The notes: generated by a model from the sequence alone, not told the origin. DNA of 64,000 bases from Falsirhodobacter deserti (GCF_004015795.1 NZ_ML137218.1:600048-664047); one strand, 5' to 3'; positions 1 through 11,240 are shown, numbered from the stretch's first letter. Made by a program: numbers and translations.

Positions 1-1822
<1,822 letters not shown>

Positions 1823-1932
1823 AGAAAAAGCAGGATCAAAAGCAAACACCGACTTGAACAAGCGACATGAAAAACCATGTCCCTGATGTTGTGAAACCTC
1901 CCTGGCTCCCGCCAGGGAATGGGTTCTTCTCC

Positions 1933-2050
1933 GGTTTGGTGGTCATAGCACGAGCAAAACACCCGATCCCATCCCGAACTCGGCCGTTAAGTGCCGTCGC
2001 GCCAATGGTACTGCGTCTTAAGACGTGGGAGAGTAGGTCACCGCCAAACC
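1933..2050 (+). rRNA. rrf: 5S ribosomal RNA
   Basis: About 118 nt beginning 'ggtttggtggtcatagc' and closing with the complementary 'ccgccaaacc', which form the terminal helix. The internal 'cccgatcccatcccgaac' stretch is the conserved 5S loop B/helix III region. It lies about 110 nt after the 23S end and before tRNA-fMet, the usual alphaproteobacterial order. Confidence 0.95.
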
Positions 2051-2131
2051 TGAAAAGAACCCAATCTCTCAGAACAAACCCTCACAAGATCAAAAAACAG
2101 CGCCGCACAAAAATAATCGCAGCGCAAACGT

Positions 2132-2208
<77 letters not shown>

Positions 2209-2478
2209 AATTCCGCGAAATCCGCACAACTACAATACCCAGACCCGCAAAACATGGGGCTGGATGCAGGCCAGACCGTAGTGCCAGAAGCTGCATGGCA
2301 CCCGCGACACGTATGCGTACGTCGATCCTAAAGTCAAACCCAAAGCCTGGGCACTTCACAGCGCCATGATAAACCTCAAGCGCAGGCTCAAAGTAAGGCC
2401 TTCGGGGGAGGGCTGCTTTCCTTGGTTGCATTGCATACCCGGAAATGCACGGAAGCTTCCGCATAACATCGCAAGCGA
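2209..2478. other. Intergenic stretch, nothing recognised
   Basis: About 270 bases between tRNA-fMet and the terminator of the small lipoprotein gene. Open frames cross it on both strands, but none has a plausible start, ribosome binding site or recognisable product, and one of them would run through the tRNA. No repeat or obvious rrn terminator with a T-run was seen. Confidence 0.5.
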
Positions 2479-2510
2479 GGAAAAAGCGCGAAGCGATGCT
2501 TCGCGCTTTC
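2479..2510 (-). terminator. Rho-independent terminator of the small lipoprotein gene
   Basis: Perfect 12-bp inverted repeat aaagcgcgaagc / gcttcgcgcttt with a 3-base loop. Read on the minus strand it ends in a run of T (aaaaa at 2481-2485 on the plus strand). It lies just past the stop of the minus-strand gene at 2530. Confidence 0.75.
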
Positions 2511-2529
2511 TGAGCCCATGCAGGCAGGA

Positions 2530-2715
2530 TCAGTTCACTGCGCCGATCGTGCCGCCGATCAGGGCACCGGCCACCGGCTCGTTGGCCACAACCTGACCGG
2601 CGACTGCGCCACCCAACGCACCCGTCGCAACGCGCTGGCTGCGCGTGTTGCCGCAGGCCGACAGCGTCGCCACAATGGTAAGGGCCGAAATTGCAAGAAT
2701 GACTGGACGTTTCAT
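2530..2715 (-). CDS. Small glycine-zipper lipoprotein
   Basis: A 61-residue protein with a basic N-terminus, a hydrophobic stretch and a lipobox LSAC (Cys about residue 21), so it should be exported by Sec and lipidated. The mature part is only about 40 residues, dominated by small residues in GALGGAVAGQVV and GALIGGTIG, the spacing of a glycine zipper as in outer-membrane lipoproteins of the SlyB/OsmB kind. The ATG at 2715 was chosen over a TTG two codons upstream because AGGAGA lies 8 nt before it. It is monocistronic and followed by its own strong terminator. The exact role is unknown; envelope integrity is a guess from the fold class. Confidence 0.8.
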   Translation of the reverse strand: MKRPVILAISALTIVATLSACGNTRSQRVATGALGGAVAGQVVANEPVAGALIGGTIGAVN

Positions 2716-2871
2716 GTGCAAGGTCTCCTGTTGCTCTCGCCGGGTCCCACGCCCGCGACTGATGTATGAATGACAAAGATGCGATCATGGTTCCTTAAAA
2801 CGTCACAATGCCTGCTCGTCGGTGGTCATCGGTAAGGTTGCCCCCATATCGGGCGGTAAAGGAGATATGTT

Positions 2872-4281
2872 ATGATCCCGTTTCAGCAGGACTTCGCCAC
2901 CGCATTGCCGGGCCTTTACGTGGACTGGCAGGCCGACGCAGTGCCCGATCCGCAGATCCTGCGGTTCAACGCGCCGCTTGCCGCTGATCTGGGGCTGCCG
3001 CCCGATCTAACGGCGCAGCAGCTGGCAGGGCTCGATCTGCCAGCTTCGGCCCGCCCGGTGGCGCAGGCCTATGCAGGGCATCAGTTCGGCGGCTTTTCTC
3101 CCCGCCTTGGTGACGGGCGCGCCCTTTTGTTGGGCGAGGTGCTAACGCCAAAGGGGTTGCGCGATATTGCATTGAAAGGATCGGGTGCCACGCCGTTTTC
3201 CCGCGGGGCCGACGGCAAGGCCGCCCTTGGCCCCGTGTTGCGCGAATTCATCGTGGCCGAGGCGATGCATGCCCTCGGTATCCCCACCACCCGTGCGCTG
3301 GCCGCCATCGCCACAGGTCAGCAGGTGCTGCGCGAGGCAGGCCCCCAGCCGGGGGCGGTGCTTGTCCGCGTTGCCTCCAGCCACTTGCGTGTCGGCACCT
3401 TCCAGTATCTGGCTGCACAGGGCGATATGGAAGGGGTGCGTCGTCTGGCCGATTACGCCATCGCCCGCCATTACCCGCATCGTACCGGTGATTATGTCGG
3501 TTTTCTGACCGACGTGGCGGCGGCACAGGCGCGGCTGGTGGCGCAGTGGATGCTTGTCGGTTTCGTGCATGGTGTCATGAACACCGACAACATGACCATC
3601 TCGGGCGAGACGATCGATTACGGCCCCTGCGCCTTCATGGAAGCCTATGCGCCGGGAACGGTGTTTTCGTCCATCGACCGGCAGGGGCGGTATGCCTATG
3701 TAAACCAGCCGCTGATCCTGGGCTGGAACCTTGCACGGCTGGCGGAAACCCTTCTTCCGCTGATCGACGCCGATGAAGGCCGCGCGGTGGAGCGGGCGAC
3801 GCGTATCCTTGAAGGGGTGGCGGCGCAGTATCAGGATGCTTGGCTGGACGGCATGCGTCGCAAGCTGGGGCTGGATGGCAAGGATGCGGGCGACCGCGAT
3901 CTGGTCGAAGCTTTTCTGCAGGGGATCGAGGGCGCGGACTGGACTCTGTCTTTCCGCCGCCTGTCCCGCGCAATGGATGATCCGTCGCGCCTGCGTGTGC
4001 TGCTGGCGCAGCCGGACCGGCTGGATGATTGGCTTCCGCGATGGAAGGCACGCCTTGCGCCGGATGCGGCTGCGCGGATGGATGCGGCGAATCCCCTGTA
4101 CATCCCGCGCAACGAACGGGTGGAGGAGGCGCTGGCTGCAGCCGAGGCGGGCGATCAGGCGCCGCTGGATGGGCTGCTGGATGCCGTTCGCGATCCCTTC
4201 AACGAACGTCAGGGCCTTGAGAAATATGCCCTTCCGGCCTCGGAAGGGTTTGGAACCTACAGAACCTTCTGCGGAACGTAA
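2872..4281 (+). CDS. selO: Protein adenylyltransferase SelO (YdiU family)
   Basis: A 469-residue SelO/YdiU (former UPF0061) pseudokinase-fold enzyme, which moves AMP from ATP to Ser/Thr/Tyr hydroxyls of target proteins and is linked to oxidative-stress responses. Family blocks seen in order: YAGHQFGGF (about 67-75), KGSGATPFSR (about 101-110, with the ATP-contacting Lys), NTDNMTISG (about 237-245, Asn/Asp for metal) and YGPCAF. It ends in the tail FCGT; this near-terminal Cys takes the place of selenocysteine in eukaryotic SelO and is thought to form a regulatory disulfide. Length is usual. The start has AAGGAG 6 nt upstream. It stands alone between a minus-strand lipoprotein gene and two tRNA genes. 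Confidence 0.95.
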   Translation: MIPFQQDFATALPGLYVDWQADAVPDPQILRFNAPLAADLGLPPDLTAQQLAGLDLPASARPVAQAYAGHQFGGFSPRLGDGRALLLGEVLTPKGLRDIALKGSGATPFSRGADGKAALGPVLREFIVAEAMHALGIPTTRALAAIATGQQVLREAGPQPGAVLVRVASSHLRVGTFQYLAAQGDMEGVRRLADYAIARHYPHRTGDYVGFLTDVAAAQARLVAQWMLVGFVHGVMNTDNMTISGETIDYGPCAFMEAYAPGTVFSSIDRQGRYAYVNQPLILGWNLARLAETLLPLIDADEGRAVERATRILEGVAAQYQDAWLDGMRRKLGLDGKDAGDRDLVEAFLQGIEGADWTLSFRRLSRAMDDPSRLRVLLAQPDRLDDWLPRWKARLAPDAAARMDAANPLYIPRNERVEEALAAAEAGDQAPLDGLLDAVRDPFNERQGLEKYALPASEGFGTYRTFCGT

Positions 4282-4364
4282 GAAAAGCGTGAAAGGGTGC
4301 TTGACGGCAGCGACGGGGCTGCGTAATACGCCCCCACGTTCGGCGGGTCCGGACGGTGAAAGTT

Positions 4365-4441
4365 GCGGTTGTAGCTCAGTTGGTTAGAGTACCGGCCTGT
4401 CACGCCGGGGGTCGCGGGTTCGAGCCCCGTCAACCGCGCCA
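4365..4441 (+). tRNA. tRNA-Asp (GUC), copy 1
   Basis: A 77-nt cloverleaf with CCA encoded. Anticodon stem ccggc/gccgg encloses loop ctgtcac, so the anticodon is GTC (Asp). The T-arm is gcgggttcgagccccgt. Its sequence is identical to the copy 32 nt downstream. Confidence 0.95.
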
Positions 4442-4473
4442 CTTTCACCCGATATGCCCGTTGCCGTTGGAAT

Positions 4474-4550
4474 GCGGTTGTAGCTCAGTTGGTTAGAGTA
4501 CCGGCCTGTCACGCCGGGGGTCGCGGGTTCGAGCCCCGTCAACCGCGCCA
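4474..4550 (+). tRNA. tRNA-Asp (GUC), copy 2
   Basis: Identical over all 77 nt to the gene at 4365, with the same anticodon GTC and encoded CCA. The 32-nt spacer contains no terminator, and a strong terminator follows 13 nt after this copy, so the two are probably one transcript. Confidence 0.95.
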
Positions 4551-4558
4551 TTCCACGA

Positions 4559-4584
4559 AAAAGGCGGCCCTTGGGCCGCCTTTT
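4559..4584 (+). terminator. Rho-independent terminator after the tRNA-Asp pair
   Basis: Stem ggcggccc/gggccgcc with a two-base loop, preceded by aaaaa and followed by tttt. The A and T runs on both sides mean it could also stop transcripts from the minus-strand peptidase gene downstream. Confidence 0.85.
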
Positions 4585-4636
4585 CGCATTCATGGTGCCT
4601 TTGCATGGCAAAGGGGGCAGAAGCCCCCCGCCGGTC

Positions 4637-6007
4637 TTACATCAGCTTTTCCAGCACCCGCGCCCACGAACGGATTCCTTTGTGGAAGCTTTCCATGTCG
4701 TATTTTTCGTTCGGGGAATGCATCTGGTCATCGTCGCGCCCGAAGCCGATCAGCATAGCATCCATCCCGAGGATGTCCTTGAAATAACCCGCGATCGGGA
4801 TCGACCCGCCGGAGCCGACATAGGCAGCCTCGGTGCCCCATTCCTCGGACAAGGCACGGCGCGCCTTCTCGAACGCCGGGTCGTCGATCGACATGGTGCT
4901 GGCGGGCGAGCCGTTCACGTCCTTGAACTCCACCGTGCAGTCGGCCGGAAGCTGGGCGGTGAACCACTGCTGGAAAGACGCGCTGATCTTTTCATGGTCC
5001 ATCTTGGAGACAAGGCGGAAGCTGATCTTGGCATGCGCCTCTGCCGGAAGCACCGTCTTGAAGCCTGCGCCGGTATAGCCGCCCCAGATGCCGTTGATCT
5101 CGGCCGTCGGGCGGGACCAGATCATCTCCAGCGGGGTGCGGTCCTGCTCGCCTGCGGGCACGGACAGGCCGACCTCCCCAAGGAAGCCCGCATGGTCGAA
5201 GGCAAGGTTTTGCCATTGCTGGCGAACGGCGTCGGGCAGTTCCTCCACATCGTCATAAAAGCCGGGGATCGTGACGCGGCCCTGATCGTCGTGCAGGTTG
5301 CCGAGGATCTTCGCCAGCACGCGGATCGGGTTGATCGCGGGGCCGCCGAACATGCCCGAATGCAGATCCTTGTTGGCGGCATGCACCGTTATCTCGCACT
5401 TGGCCAGCCCGCGCAGCATGGTCACGATGGCGGGGGTTTTGGGATCGAACATTCCCGTGTCGCAGATCAGCGCGATGTCGGCGCGCAGCTCGTCCGCGTT
5501 CTCCCTCATGAACGGGATCAGGGAAGGGGAGCCGGACTCCTCCTCGCCCTCAAGGAAGATGGTGATGCGGCCGGGCAGGGCGCCGTGAACCGTCTTCCAC
5601 GAGCGGCAGGCCTCGATGAAGGTCATAAGCTGGCCCTTGTCATCGGCAGACCCGCGCCCGCGGATTACCTTACCCTTGGCCGTGTCCTGCACCTGCGGAT
5701 CGAAGGGATCGCGATCCCAAAGGTTCAGCGGATCGACCGGCTGCACGTCATAATGGCCATAGAACAGGATGTGCGGGCCGGTCGTGCCGGAATGGGCCAC
5801 GACCATCGGGTGGCCAGGGGTGGCGCGCTTGGCGGCGGTAAAGCCGATCTCCTCCAGGTCCTTCACCAGCCAGTCGGCGGCACGGTCGCAATCGGCCTTG
5901 AAGGCCGGATCGGTCGAGATCGAGGGGATGCGCAGCAGTTCCAGCAGGCGATCCGTCGCCTCGGGCAGGGATTGGTCGATGGTGTCCAGCACCGATTGCA
6001 GCGACAT
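4637..6007 (-). CDS. M20 family metallopeptidase (dipeptidase)
   Basis: A 456-residue zinc peptidase of the M20 family (ArgE/DapE/carnosinase relatives). Metal ligands sit in the expected order: YGHYDVQP (His, about 83), GSADDKGQ (bridging Asp, about 117), EGEEESGS (catalytic and metal Glu, about 151-152), CDTG (Asp, about 179) and a final MHSPNE His near the C-terminus. Between them lies the lid domain with HSGMFGG, used for dimer contacts. Substrate is probably a dipeptide or acylated amino acid, but the sequence does not say which. The ATG has AAGGAGA 5 nt upstream. It is divergent from the secreted-protein gene at 6107, about 100 bp away. Confidence 0.92.
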   Translation of the reverse strand: MSLQSVLDTIDQSLPEATDRLLELLRIPSISTDPAFKADCDRAADWLVKDLEEIGFTAAKRATPGHPMVVAHSGTTGPHILFYGHYDVQPVDPLNLWDRDPFDPQVQDTAKGKVIRGRGSADDKGQLMTFIEACRSWKTVHGALPGRITIFLEGEEESGSPSLIPFMRENADELRADIALICDTGMFDPKTPAIVTMLRGLAKCEITVHAANKDLHSGMFGGPAINPIRVLAKILGNLHDDQGRVTIPGFYDDVEELPDAVRQQWQNLAFDHAGFLGEVGLSVPAGEQDRTPLEMIWSRPTAEINGIWGGYTGAGFKTVLPAEAHAKISFRLVSKMDHEKISASFQQWFTAQLPADCTVEFKDVNGSPASTMSIDDPAFEKARRALSEEWGTEAAYVGSGGSIPIAGYFKDILGMDAMLIGFGRDDDQMHSPNEKYDMESFHKGIRSWARVLEKLM

Positions 6008-6106
6008 GGCTGTCTCCTTCTGTGGGTGGCGCGCAGGGTATCACCGCCGCAGCCCCTGTCCAGAGCGGGCACCCCGCGCTATGTCTTGTCAAAACCGGAG
6101 GTTCTG

Positions 6107-6655
6107 ATGAAATACTGGCTTATCGCCGCCACCTTTGCCGCAACCACCGCCACGGCCCAGACGATGACGCTGAACGACGTGCGCGGGATGCTGTACCCCA
6201 ACGCGAAGGGCGCGGTGGAAATCCTGCCCAAGGACTATCTGCCCGCCGATCAGGCTGCCTTGCTGCAGCAGGTGGGCGCACAGCAAGCCTATTACGGAGC
6301 CATCGCCATTTCCCCCGATGAAGGCATCATGGTGGAGGCGACGGTCGCTGCCGCGAACTATCACAACACCGAGACGGCCTCGGCTGCGGCGCTGCGCGAT
6401 TGCAACGCCCGCCGCAAGGCTGCCCGCGAATGCGAAGTGGTGGGCTTCATCCGCCCAGCCGGCTGGAAATCGCAGCCCGTGCAGCTTTCGCAAACGGCGA
6501 CCGAAGCCTTCATCGACGATTTCCGCGGCAACCAGCCGAAGGCTTTCGCGATTTCCCCGAACAGCGGCGACTGGGGGCTGGCAAAAGGCGACAATGCCGC
6601 CGACGAGGCGGTGGCCCAGTGCGGGGCGGGCTGTCAGGTCCTGATCCAGAACTGA
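6107..6655 (+). CDS. Secreted periplasmic protein upstream of hemA, function unknown
   Basis: A 182-residue protein with a clear signal peptide ending AATTATAQ (about residues 1-18). The mature part has Cys residues in short contexts (RDCNARR, RECEVV, AQCGAGCQV near the end) that could form disulfides. Sequence of this kind upstream of hemA in Rhodobacteraceae is sometimes labelled '5-aminolevulic acid synthase' in databases. It has no PLP-enzyme features and is far too short, so I treat that label as carried over from the neighbour. The Cys-containing ladder recalls DUF4189-type proteins, a weak resemblance only. The start follows cggaggttctg (GGAGG) at good spacing. It lies 139 bp upstream of hemA. 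Confidence 0.75.
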   Translation: MKYWLIAATFAATTATAQTMTLNDVRGMLYPNAKGAVEILPKDYLPADQAALLQQVGAQQAYYGAIAISPDEGIMVEATVAAANYHNTETASAAALRDCNARRKAARECEVVGFIRPAGWKSQPVQLSQTATEAFIDDFRGNQPKAFAISPNSGDWGLAKGDNAADEAVAQCGAGCQVLIQN

Positions 6656-6794
6656 GCCATGCAGGCCGCGCAGGGGGACTGGGCAAAATGTCCAGTTTCC
6701 CCTGCGCGCACCGGGCATTAAAAGGGCAGGATTGAAACGGACGGCATCTGCCCGCCCATGACCCAGCTACCCTTCGGGGGCGTCAGGGAGATGG

Positions 6795-8018
6795 ATGATG
6801 AACTACGATCTGGCACTCGACACCGCACTGAACCGGCTGCACGAAGAAGGGCGCTACCGCACCTTCATCGATATCGAGCGGCGCAAGGGTGCCTTTCCCC
6901 ATGCCGTCTGGCGCCGCCCCGACGGCAGCGAGCGGGACATCACCGTCTGGTGCGGAAACGACTATCTTGGCATGGGGCAGCATCCGGCCGTCCTGAAGGC
7001 CATGCACGAGGCGCTGGACGCCACGGGCGCAGGTTCGGGCGGTACGCGCAACATCTCGGGCACCACGCTTTACCACAAGGAGCTGGAGGCGGAGATTGCG
7101 GACCTTCACCGCAAGGAAGCCGCGCTGGTCTTCACCTCGGCCTATATGGCCAATGACGCCACGCTGCAGACGCTGCCGAAGCTGTTTCCCGGGCTGGTGA
7201 TCGTTTCGGACGAGTTGAACCACGCCTCCATGATCCAGGGCATCCGCAACGGGCGGGGCGAGAAGGTGGTTTTCCGCCACAACGATGTGGCACACCTGCG
7301 CCAGATCCTTGAAGGGCTTCGGGGCCGTCCGGTCCTGATCGCCTTCGAATCCATCTATTCCATGGATGGCGATTTCGGACCGATCGCGGAGATCTGCGAT
7401 CTGGCCGATGAATTCGGTGCGCTGACCTATCTGGACGAGGTGCACGCCGTCGGCATGTATGGCCTCCGCGGCGCGGGCGTGGCCGAACGTGATGGCATGA
7501 TGGATCGCATCGACATCATCAACGGCACGCTTGGCAAGGCTTTCGGCGTCTTTGGCGGCTATATCGCCGGGACGGCCAAGATGCTGGACGCCGTTCGGTC
7601 CTATGCACCGGGGTTCATCTTCACGACCTCCATCCCCCCAGCCGTGGCGGCAGGGGCGGCGGCATCGATCCGCCACCTCAAGACCGCCACCGCCCTGCGT
7701 GAGGCGCACCAGACGCATGCCCGTATCCTGAAGATGCGCCTGAAGGGGCTGGGCCTGCCGATCATCGATCACGGATCGCATATCGTGCCGGTTCACGTGG
7801 GCCATCCGGTGCATTGCAAGATGCTGTCGGACATGCTGCTGGAAGATCACGGCATCTATGTCCAGCCGATCAACTTTCCCACCGTTCCCCGCGGGACCGA
7901 GCGGCTTCGCTTCACCCCTTCGCCCGTGCACGGCGCAAAGGAGATGGACGCACTTGTGCGCGCGCTTGACTTGCTTTGGGGGCACTGTGCGCTAAATCGC
8001 GCCGAAATGTCAGCCTGA
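6795..8018 (+). CDS. hemA: 5-aminolevulinate synthase
   Basis: The 407-residue PLP enzyme condenses glycine with succinyl-CoA to 5-aminolevulinate, the first step of haem and bacteriochlorophyll synthesis by the C4 route of alphaproteobacteria. Features in order: NDYLGMG (about 55), the glycine-rich [12 protein letters not shown] (about 76-87), DELNHAS (about 138), the PLP-ring Asp in [10 protein letters not shown] (about 215), the Schiff-base Lys in GTLGKAFG (about 248) and the C-terminal RFTPSPVH. Two adjacent ATG codons (6795, 6798) follow AGGGAG; the second matches the start of Rhodobacter HemA better. An inverted repeat without a T-run follows at 8041-8069. Confidence 0.98.
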   Translation: MMNYDLALDTALNRLHEEGRYRTFIDIERRKGAFPHAVWRRPDGSERDITVWCGNDYLGMGQHPAVLKAMHEALDATGAGSGGTRNISGTTLYHKELEAEIADLHRKEAALVFTSAYMANDATLQTLPKLFPGLVIVSDELNHASMIQGIRNGRGEKVVFRHNDVAHLRQILEGLRGRPVLIAFESIYSMDGDFGPIAEICDLADEFGALTYLDEVHAVGMYGLRGAGVAERDGMMDRIDIINGTLGKAFGVFGGYIAGTAKMLDAVRSYAPGFIFTTSIPPAVAAGAAASIRHLKTATALREAHQTHARILKMRLKGLGLPIIDHGSHIVPVHVGHPVHCKMLSDMLLEDHGIYVQPINFPTVPRGTERLRFTPSPVHGAKEMDALVRALDLLWGHCALNRAEMSA

Positions 8019-8040
8019 TCACATAGGCAGATGCATCGAT

Positions 8041-8069
8041 CTCTGGCCTGTGATAATCAACGGCCAGAG
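8041..8069 (+). repeat. Inverted repeat between hemA and rodZ-like gene
   Basis: Perfect 8-bp arms ctctggcc (8041-8048) and ggccagag (8062-8069) with a 13-base loop. There is no following T-run, so it is not a classical terminator. The right arm contains the AGAGG that would serve as ribosome binding site for a 29-codon frame starting at 8077. Confidence 0.5.
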
Positions 8070-8125
8070 GCAGCCTATGAGTCGAGATAACGGCTGGGCA
8101 TTTTTCTGGGGCAGGGCGACAACAC

Positions 8126-9271
8126 ATGATCTGGCGGAGGACATCCCCTTCGACGGTGGACGGTGACAAACCTTTGGGGTTTGACGATTTTGAGCTGCGC
8201 CTTGGCGATGTGATGCGCGGGGAGCGGGCGACGCTGGGCAAGTCCCTTCTGGATGTGCAGCGCGAACTTCGGATCAAGGCCACCTACATCGCCGCGATCG
8301 AGAACTGCGATTTGACCGCGTTCGAAAGCCAGGGCTTCATTGCCGGCTATATCCGTTCCTATGCCCGCTATCTGGGGCTGGATCCCGAATGGTCCTACCA
8401 GAAGTTCTGTGCCGAGGCGAATTTCACCCTGCATCACGGCATGTCGGCGCAAGCCTCGCCTCGTCGCCCGGTGCCGGTGCGGTCGGGCGATCCGCTGGCT
8501 GATCCGAATCCTAAATTCCTGCCGCAAAGCCGTAGCTTCGCATCGCAGATCGATCTGCGCGCCGTGGCTTCTGTCATGGTGCTGGCCGTGCTGATCGGCG
8601 GCATCGGATATGGCGGCTGGTCCGTCCTGCAGGAAGTGCAGCGCGTTCAGCTTGCGCCCGTGGAACAAAGCCCGGACGTCATGGCCGAAATGGACCCGCT
8701 GGACGGCGTGACCACCGGCGGAAATCTTGACGTGCTGCCGCAAGGGGACGAGGCGACGCAGCATGATCTGATGGCGCGACTGTACCGCCCGCGCGATCAG
8801 GCGCTGGACGTGCCTGTCCTGATTGCCCGTGACGGGCCCATCGCCGCCATCGACCCGCGGCGCGAACAACTGGCCGACGCTGACCATTTCGGCCCCGAAT
8901 TTCCTGATCAGGTGGCCGAACCCCCGCAGGTGGTGCAGGCACAGGCCCCCAAGGTGGAAATCCTTGCCGTCCGCCCGTCCTGGATCCGTGTGCAATCGGC
9001 CGATGGCACCGTCCTGTTCGAAAAGATCCTTGATGCGGGCGAACGCTATGAAGTGCCGCAGATGGAAGAACCTGCAAAGCTTCGTGCCGGCAATTCCGGA
9101 TCTGTCTATTTCGCCGTGAATGGCGAAACCTATGGTCCCGCCGCTGCGGGGGCGCAGGTGGTCAAGAATGTCAGCCTTACCCCCGAGGCGCTGACCGAGG
9201 CCTATGCCGCCGCGGAGCCGGACCGCGATGCCGATCTTGCGCGCATACTGACGGCCGAGGCGACCGACTGA
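8126..9271 (+). CDS. rodZ: RodZ-like membrane protein (HTH + DUF4115)
   Basis: A 381-residue single-span protein. An N-terminal HTH_25 (Cro-like) domain lies at about 30-95 (core: [15 protein letters not shown], then AAIENCD and [12 protein letters not shown]). A transmembrane helix follows at about 150-170 ([15 protein letters not shown]), then a low-complexity linker and a C-terminal DUF4115 beta domain at about 275-345 ([20 protein letters not shown]). In E. coli RodZ the HTH binds MreB and the protein helps set rod shape; that role here is inferred from architecture. The ribosome binding site is weak (cagggcgacaac). It lies 107 bp after hemA and 58 bp before ispG, in an order often seen in Rhodobacteraceae. 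Confidence 0.85.
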   Translation: MIWRRTSPSTVDGDKPLGFDDFELRLGDVMRGERATLGKSLLDVQRELRIKATYIAAIENCDLTAFESQGFIAGYIRSYARYLGLDPEWSYQKFCAEANFTLHHGMSAQASPRRPVPVRSGDPLADPNPKFLPQSRSFASQIDLRAVASVMVLAVLIGGIGYGGWSVLQEVQRVQLAPVEQSPDVMAEMDPLDGVTTGGNLDVLPQGDEATQHDLMARLYRPRDQALDVPVLIARDGPIAAIDPRREQLADADHFGPEFPDQVAEPPQVVQAQAPKVEILAVRPSWIRVQSADGTVLFEKILDAGERYEVPQMEEPAKLRAGNSGSVYFAVNGETYGPAAAGAQVVKNVSLTPEALTEAYAAAEPDRDADLARILTAEATD

Positions 9272-9329
9272 CGGTTGCCCCCGCTTCGCCCCGCCCCTAT
9301 GTTGGGGCAAAGGCGAAGCGGAGCATTCC

Positions 9330-10469
9330 ATGTCCTTGAATCACGTCCGGCCCTGGCGAAACATCTACCGTCGCAAGTCGCGGCAGATCATGGTGGGCAA
9401 CGTGCCCGTCGGGGGCGATGCACCTATCTCGGTGCAGACGATGACCAACACGCTGACAACCGATGTCAGGGCGACCGTCGCACAGGTTCAGGCGGCGGCA
9501 GCGGCTGGTGCGGATATCGTGCGCGTGTCTGTTCCGGACGAGGAATCATCCCGTGCGCTGAAGGACATCGTGGCCGAAAGCCCGGTTCCGATCGTGGCCG
9601 ATATCCACTTCCACTATAAGCGCGCGATCGAGTCCGCCATGGCGGGCGCGGCTTGCCTGCGCATCAACCCGGGCAACATCGGGGATGAAAAGCGGGTCAA
9701 GGAAGTGATCAAGGCGGCCAAGGACTATGGCTGTTCCATCCGTATCGGCGTCAATGCAGGCTCGCTTGAACGCCACCTGCTTGAAAAATATGCCGAACCT
9801 TGCCCCGAGGCGATGCTGGAATCCGGCATGGATCACATCAAGATCCTGCAGGACAACGATTTCCACGAATTCAAGATCAGCGTGAAGGCATCGGACGTGT
9901 TCCTTGCCGCCGCTGCCTATCAGGCCATCGCGGATGCCACGGATGCGCCGATCCACCTTGGCATCACCGAAGCCGGCGGGCTGGTGTCCGGCACGGTGAA
10001 ATCGGCCATCGGCCTTGGCAACCTGCTGTGGATGGGGATCGGCGATACGATCCGCGTTTCCCTTTCCGCCGATCCGGTGGAAGAGGTGAAGATCGGGTAC
10101 GAAATCCTGAAATCGCTCGGCCTGCGCCATCGCGGCGTCACGATCATCTCGTGCCCGTCCTGCGCGCGGCAGGGGTTCGATGTGATCAAGACGGTGTCGG
10201 CGCTCGAAGAACGGCTTGCCCATGTCACCACCTCGATGAGCCTGTCGATCATCGGGTGTGTGGTGAACGGTCCCGGCGAAGCGCTGATGACCGATATCGG
10301 TTTCACCGGCGGCGGGGCCGGGAATGGCATGGTCTATCTTGCCGGCAAGCAAAGCCACCGCATGTCGAACGACCAGATGATTGACCACATCGTCGAACAG
10401 GTGGAAGCGCGCGCTTCCCAGATCGAGGCTGAAAAGGCCGCTGCCGAAGCGGTTCAGGCAGCCGAATAG
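9330..10469 (+). CDS. ispG: 4-hydroxy-3-methylbut-2-enyl-diphosphate synthase (IspG/GcpE)
   Basis: A 379-residue iron-sulfur enzyme of the MEP isoprenoid pathway that reduces methylerythritol cyclodiphosphate to HMBPP. N-terminal TIM barrel: QTMTNT (about 32), VADIHFHY (about 90) and RINPGN (about 108). C-terminal reductase part: cluster ligands in [10 protein letters not shown] (Cys about 274 and 277) and GCVVNGPGE (Cys about 309, Glu about 316). Bacterial length is usual (E. coli 372). The start has GGAG about 6 nt upstream. It supplies precursors for quinones and carotenoids, which fits a Rhodobacter-like host. It ends at a hairpin shared with the convergent dsbA-like gene. Confidence 0.97.
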   Translation: MSLNHVRPWRNIYRRKSRQIMVGNVPVGGDAPISVQTMTNTLTTDVRATVAQVQAAAAAGADIVRVSVPDEESSRALKDIVAESPVPIVADIHFHYKRAIESAMAGAACLRINPGNIGDEKRVKEVIKAAKDYGCSIRIGVNAGSLERHLLEKYAEPCPEAMLESGMDHIKILQDNDFHEFKISVKASDVFLAAAAYQAIADATDAPIHLGITEAGGLVSGTVKSAIGLGNLLWMGIGDTIRVSLSADPVEEVKIGYEILKSLGLRHRGVTIISCPSCARQGFDVIKTVSALEERLAHVTTSMSLSIIGCVVNGPGEALMTDIGFTGGGAGNGMVYLAGKQSHRMSNDQMIDHIVEQVEARASQIEAEKAAAEAVQAAE

Positions 10470-10472
10470 GAT

Positions 10473-10495
10473 GCCTGCCGCCAGTGGCGGCAGGC
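10473..10495. terminator. Hairpin between convergent ispG and dsbA-like gene
   Basis: Perfect 10-bp stem gcctgccgcc/ggcggcaggc with a 3-base loop in the 36-bp gap between two convergent genes. The T-run after it is poor (tggttt), so termination efficiency is uncertain. Confidence 0.6.
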
Positions 10496-10505
10496 TGGTT
10501 TCGGA

Positions 10506-11240
10506 TCAGCCCTTCCGTTCCTGCGCAACGATCCGCGCCATGCCTTCCTGTGGCACGTAACCGCGCAGGATCGTGTCATCGATGATGAAGGTCGGCGTAC
10601 CCTGAACCTGCAGCGTCTGCGCCAGCGCCATGTTGTCGGCGATCACCTTCGAAATGGCGTCGCTGTCCATCTCGGCCTTCACGGCGGGCCAGTCCAGACC
10701 CAGATCGCCGGCGATGCGCTGCAGCGTGGCTTCGTTCACGTCGCCGCGCAGGGTGAAGAATTGGTCGTGCACGCTTTTGTAGGCATCATCGCCCGCTGTC
10801 ATCTTCACCGCCAGCGCAAACCGCGAGGCGAGGGTCGATTGCTCCCCGAGGATCGGCAGCTCTTTCAGCACGAAGCGGATGTTGCCGTCGGTTTTCACCA
10901 GATCCTCCACTTCCGCGAAGGCCTGCCGGCAATAACCGCAGCGGTAATCCATGAACTCCACCAGCGTGACATCGCCGTCCGGATTGCCGCCGACCCAATC
11001 GGCCTCGTTGTTGAAGATCGCGTCCGCGTTCTGCGACAGGATCTGGCTTTCATTGGCGGCCTGCTGCTGCTGCTGGCGCTGGTCCAGAACCTGGATCGCC
11101 TCCATCAGAACTTCGGGGTTTTCCATCAGGTAATCGCGCACTTCGGACCGGAAGACCTGACGCTCGGCATCCGTCATTTCCTGCGCCATGACGGGCAGGG
11201 CAAGGCTGGCAGCAACCGCTGCAAGGGCGAGGCGTTTCAT
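10506..11240 (-). CDS. DsbA-family thiol:disulfide oxidoreductase, ScsC-like
   Basis: A 244-residue periplasmic protein: signal peptide to about residue 20 (cut after VMAQ), an N-terminal ScsC-type helical segment (about 22-62, VRDYLMENPEVLMEAI followed by a Gln run) and a thioredoxin-fold DsbA domain. The active site is CGYC in DYRCGYCRQ (about 99-102), and the cis-Pro loop is QGTPTF. The ScsC N-domain usually drives trimerisation and goes with disulfide isomerase activity; substrate and partner are unknown here. The ATG at 11240 was chosen over one two codons upstream because AAGGAG abuts that one and is 6 nt from this one. It is divergent from the amidase gene. Confidence 0.9.
   Translation of the reverse strand: MKRLALAAVAASLALPVMAQEMTDAERQVFRSEVRDYLMENPEVLMEAIQVLDQRQQQQQAANESQILSQNADAIFNNEADWVGGNPDGDVTLVEFMDYRCGYCRQAFAEVEDLVKTDGNIRFVLKELPILGEQSTLASRFALAVKMTAGDDAYKSVHDQFFTLRGDVNEATLQRIAGDLGLDWPAVKAEMDSDAISKVIADNMALAQTLQVQGTPTFIIDDTILRGYVPQEGMARIVAQERKG

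Noticed and set aside
4365-4550. tRNA-Asp pair as an integration (att) site
   Set aside because: No integrase, direct repeat of a tRNA 3' end elsewhere, or foreign gene content in the window; a simple tandem gene duplication explains it.
4571-6106. Upstream 512 codons of a plus-strand frame that continues into the secreted protein gene
   Set aside because: Antisense to the M20 peptidase, low-complexity composition typical of high-GC shadows; the signal peptide and GGAGG place the real start at 6107.
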